Below are positions 5,186 to 6,748 of a stretch of 6,748 nucleotides of DNA, one piece after another. Within the stretch, counting starts at the first letter, position 1. Each line of letters starts with the position of its first letter. Source of the DNA: Clostridia bacterium (GTDB lineage: Bacteria > Bacillota_A > Clostridia > Christensenellales > UBA1242). Made by a program: the position numbers and the translations under genes. The notes beneath the pieces are model-generated. The model saw only the letters and a program-made list of their open reading frames with translations, was not told the origin of the DNA and ran no database searches. The stretch spans positions 1-6,748 of the forward strand of contig JAGBBI010000178.1 of the NCBI GenBank assembly GCA_017938565.1, read 5' to 3'.

Positions 5186-5887
5186 ATGAGAATTAATAAG
5201 TTCCTTTCTACTTGCGGAGTGGCAAGCAGACGAAAAGCCGATGATATTATTTTGGCAGGGCGTATTTCTGTTAACGGAAAAGTCATTACCGAACTTTCAA
5301 CCGATATAGACGAAAATAACGACCGAGTATTCTTAGATGGCAAACGAGTACAATACACGTCAAACTATATCTATCTAATGTTATATAAACCAAAGGGCTG
5401 CATAACCTCTCTTTCTGATGAAAAAGGACGCAAGACGGTTATGGATTTTATTCCAGAAAAATATCGTCCATACGTTAAACCTGTCGGAAGGCTTGACTAT
5501 GACTCGGAAGGCTTACTTCTTTTCACAAACGACGGAGATTTTGCAAAAGAGATTACTTCTCCTGCATCAAAAATAAAAAAACACTATATCGTTAAAATAG
5601 AGGGAAACATTACAAGGGCAGAAACATTAAAACTTTCAAGGGGGGTTGAACTGGACGAAAACACTAAGACCGCACCAGCAATGATAAAGGTCTTAGAAGA
5701 GGGTAAAGACAAAACCAAACTTGAGGTTGTTATTCAAGAAGGTAAAAATAGAGAAATAAGACGTATGTTTGAAAGCATTGGGAAAAATGTTGTTTTCTTA
5801 AAAAGAACTCAAATTGGTATGCTTAGACTTGGAGGGCTTCCAAGAGGGACAACTAAGCCATTCGACCCAAAATACGCTTTAATGTAA
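5186..5887 (+). CDS. rluB: RluB/RsuA-family rRNA pseudouridine synthase
   Basis: This 233-aa enzyme isomerises a specific uridine of ribosomal RNA to pseudouridine; in Firmicutes this branch is usually RluB, acting on 23S rRNA, with RsuA (16S) the alternative. An N-terminal S4 RNA-binding domain (1 to about 50: MRINKFLSTCGVASRRKADD...ISVNGKVI) precedes the catalytic domain. That domain opens with YKPKGCITS (67-75) and contains the GRLDYDSEGLLLFTNDG motif (101-117), where D104 is the catalytic aspartate. The third family motif is IQEGKNREIRRMFESIG (183-199). No residue expected for activity is missing and the length is typical. The ATG has GGGAG 12 bases upstream, longer than the usual spacing, but there is no better in-frame start. 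It is transcribed alone, divergently from plsC, and ends in a hairpin at 5966-6001. Confidence 0.95.
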   Translation: MRINKFLSTCGVASRRKADDIILAGRISVNGKVITELSTDIDENNDRVFLDGKRVQYTSNYIYLMLYKPKGCITSLSDEKGRKTVMDFIPEKYRPYVKPVGRLDYDSEGLLLFTNDGDFAKEITSPASKIKKHYIVKIEGNITRAETLKLSRGVELDENTKTAPAMIKVLEEGKDKTKLEVVIQEGKNREIRRMFESIGKNVVFLKRTQIGMLRLGGLPRGTTKPFDPKYALM

Positions 5888-5949
5888 ACTATTTTCTACT
5901 TAATGTGTCAAATTTCTAATTAATTCGAGATTAAAACACACACCGCTTT

Positions 5950-5958
5950 TGATATAAT
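5950..5958 (+). promoter_or_regulatory. Extended -10 promoter ahead of the 182-aa gene
   Basis: TGA-TATAAT is a perfect extended -10 (TGnTATAAT). A weak -35 TTAAAA (5931-5936) lies 16 bases upstream. The predicted start is near 5965, the base before the hairpin at 5966. This is the best promoter I can find for the gene at 6065, giving a leader of about 100 bases. Confidence 0.6.
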
Positions 5959-5965
5959 TAAAATG

Positions 5966-6001
5966 AAAAAATAACGATATATCGTAATGTCGTTATTTTT
6001 T
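5966..6001 (+). terminator. Terminator-like hairpin after rluB / at 5' end of next transcript
   Basis: AAAAAATAACGA (5966-5977) pairs perfectly with TCGTTATTTTTT (5990-6001) over 12 base pairs around a 12-base loop, and T-rich sequence follows. It is the only candidate terminator for the pseudouridine synthase gene. The loop side contains the overlapping perfect palindrome ACGATATATCGT (5974-5985), which competes for the base of the stem. Because a promoter predicted to start at 5965 lies just before it, the hairpin could also act as an attenuator or a 5' stabilising stem. Confidence 0.7.
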
Positions 6002-6028
6002 ATTTAGTTATTATTTTTTTAACTTTTC

Positions 6029-6045
6029 ATATTATGAAATAATAT
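6029..6045. repeat. Inverted repeat in the leader of the 182-aa gene
   Basis: ATATTAT-gaa-ATAATAT is a perfect 7-base inverted repeat ending 9 bases before the GGAGG ribosome site. It could be an operator or a weak RNA hairpin. The AT-only arms make chance plausible. Confidence 0.35.
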
Positions 6046-6064
6046 TTATATATTGGAGGATTTT

Positions 6065-6613
6065 ATGAATTATTCACTAAGTTTAGTACGCTCACTTGAG
6101 CAAATGAAAAAGCACGCAAACGAAGAAACTTTGATAAAAATCGAGCAACTGTCTTCTATGCTTGAACAAATCAAGCCATCTTCACCATTTTATCCAAAAA
6201 ACGCAAATATGATAGAATTAGTTAACGTAGAAGCCTTTGGCCTTACTGGCAATGCTTCCATTTTCTTAATGCGTAATATTAACGGAGAAGTTAAGGAAGT
6301 TTCGGTTAAGTTTGTTTCAACACGATCGGTAAACCGACAAATCGAAAATGACATATATGAATTGTTTATAAAAGAATGTTCGGTAGACACCATTTCAAGC
6401 CTTAGGTTTGGCAAAACATTGTCTATTGGCTGTTTAACCCACCATACAAGCGGTCGAGCAAACCGAGATTATGAGCTTGTGTCAAGATACTCACTTTTTG
6501 CAAAAAGAGACCCCGAACAATTTGCAGTCTTCTTTGCAAGCAACTTACAAAAAAGCAATGAAACAAGCGAAGACTCTATCAACTTTTCAGACTCCGAGAA
6601 TTCAGAAATGTAG
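6065..6613 (+). CDS. Unrecognised 182-aa soluble protein
   Basis: I do not recognise this protein. The start is the ATG at 6065: a strong GGAGG at 6055-6059 lies 5 bases upstream, and it overlaps the in-frame TTG at 6053, which therefore cannot be the start. Residues 1-36 are predicted helical and amphipathic (SLEQMKKHANEETLIKIEQL). Residues 49-85 look like paired beta strands (NMIELVNVEAF, NASIFLMRN, VKEVSVKFVSTR). A helix (NRQIENDIYELFIKE, 90-104) and a mixed region with GCLTHHTSGRANRDYE (122-137) follow. The tail (162-182) is acidic and Ser/Asn-rich, probably disordered. There is no signal peptide or membrane span. It stands alone between two hairpin terminators, with its own promoter and a roughly 100-base structured leader. 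The strong ribosome site and stable reading frame support a real gene. Confidence 0.82.
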   Translation: MNYSLSLVRSLEQMKKHANEETLIKIEQLSSMLEQIKPSSPFYPKNANMIELVNVEAFGLTGNASIFLMRNINGEVKEVSVKFVSTRSVNRQIENDIYELFIKECSVDTISSLRFGKTLSIGCLTHHTSGRANRDYELVSRYSLFAKRDPEQFAVFFASNLQKSNETSEDSINFSDSENSEM

Positions 6614-6617
6614 TTTT

Positions 6618-6670
6618 AAACAAATCACGTAAGCTCCAACATCCATTGGTATTACGTGATTTTGTTTTTT
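6618..6670. terminator. Terminator between convergent genes
   Basis: AAATCACGTAA (6622-6632) pairs perfectly with TTACGTGATTT (6652-6662). With T6663 bulged, the stem extends by AAAC (6618-6621) against GTTT (6664-6667). T6 spans 6665-6670. The 19-base loop holds a small CCAA (6636-6639) / TTGG (6646-6649) inner stem, which is unusual for a simple terminator. It ends the 182-aa gene. On the minus strand it could also end the gene whose stop is at 6669, although the T-run there is weaker. Confidence 0.82.
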
Positions 6671-6748
6671 ATATAAAATCTTCTATTAGCCCTTTCGCTA
6701 TTTTTTTATAATTTGTACTTTTTACGCCTTCCATCGCCTTGATTGGTG
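6669..6748 (-). CDS. C-terminal end of a minus-strand gene (partial)
   Basis: On the minus strand one frame is open from the window edge to a TAA at 6671-6669, giving 25 residues that include AMEGVKSTNYKKIAKGLIED and end in FI. The Lys/Ile-rich composition with a helical ending resembles a real C-terminus, and the stop falls directly at a hairpin terminator, as expected for a convergent gene. Too little is visible to name a family. The other two minus-strand frames are either closed or without a natural end here. Confidence 0.5.
   Translation of the reverse strand, partial: PIKAMEGVKSTNYKKIAKGLIEDFI

Noticed and set aside
6053..6064. In-frame TTG at 6053 as an earlier start for the 182-aa gene, adding four residues
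   Set aside because: The TTG overlaps the GGAGG ribosome binding site (6055-6059), which is correctly spaced for the ATG at 6065 and could not serve a start inside itself.

Overview
The window is AT-rich, with near-consensus sigma-A-type promoters (TTGACA / TATAAT class), strong AGGAGG-like ribosome binding sites on several genes, TAA/TAG stops, a packed cluster of CCA-encoded tRNA genes, and a YkpA/YbiT-type ABC-F protein. Together these suggest a chromosomal segment of a low-GC Firmicute (Clostridia or a related uncultured lineage). I see no phage, transposon, CRISPR or defence genes.

Layout. Positions 1-450 hold five tRNA genes on the minus strand, transcribed in the order Pro(TGG), Ile2(CAT), Asp(GTC), Phe(GAA), Thr(TGT). 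The last is cut by the window edge. They are driven by a good promoter at 538-566. Upstream on the same strand is a 526-aa ABC-F ATPase (633-2213) with its own promoter. Divergent to it is a 175-aa five-helix membrane protein resembling TspO/MBR (2374-2901). A bidirectional terminator (2962-2999) separates this gene from a convergent three-gene minus-strand operon. In transcription order that operon is a PlsC-type acyltransferase (5050-4379), a small single-span membrane protein (4374-4015), and an unrecognised 327-aa protein with faint GNAT-like motifs (3994-3011). Divergent from plsC is an RluB/RsuA-family pseudouridine synthase (5186-5887). A promoter-plus-hairpin region follows, then an unrecognised 182-aa protein (start 6065, not the upstream TTG), a terminator, and the last 25 codons of a minus-strand gene at the right edge.

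Functional themes. The recognisable genes are housekeeping: translation (tRNAs, ABC-F ribosome factor, 23S/16S pseudouridylation) and phospholipid synthesis (plsC). The two membrane or soluble unknowns downstream of plsC are tightly linked to it (gaps of 4 and 20 bases) and are probably co-expressed.

Points worth a second look are: an ABC-F protein in which both halves of one composite ATP site are degraded while the other site is intact; a plsC promoter placed so that the predicted +1 is the A of the ATG, with no Shine-Dalgarno; a promoter whose predicted start lies at the foot of a terminator-like hairpin in front of the 182-aa orphan; and two tRNAs with an acceptor-stem mismatch. I did not find a convincing novel multi-gene system.
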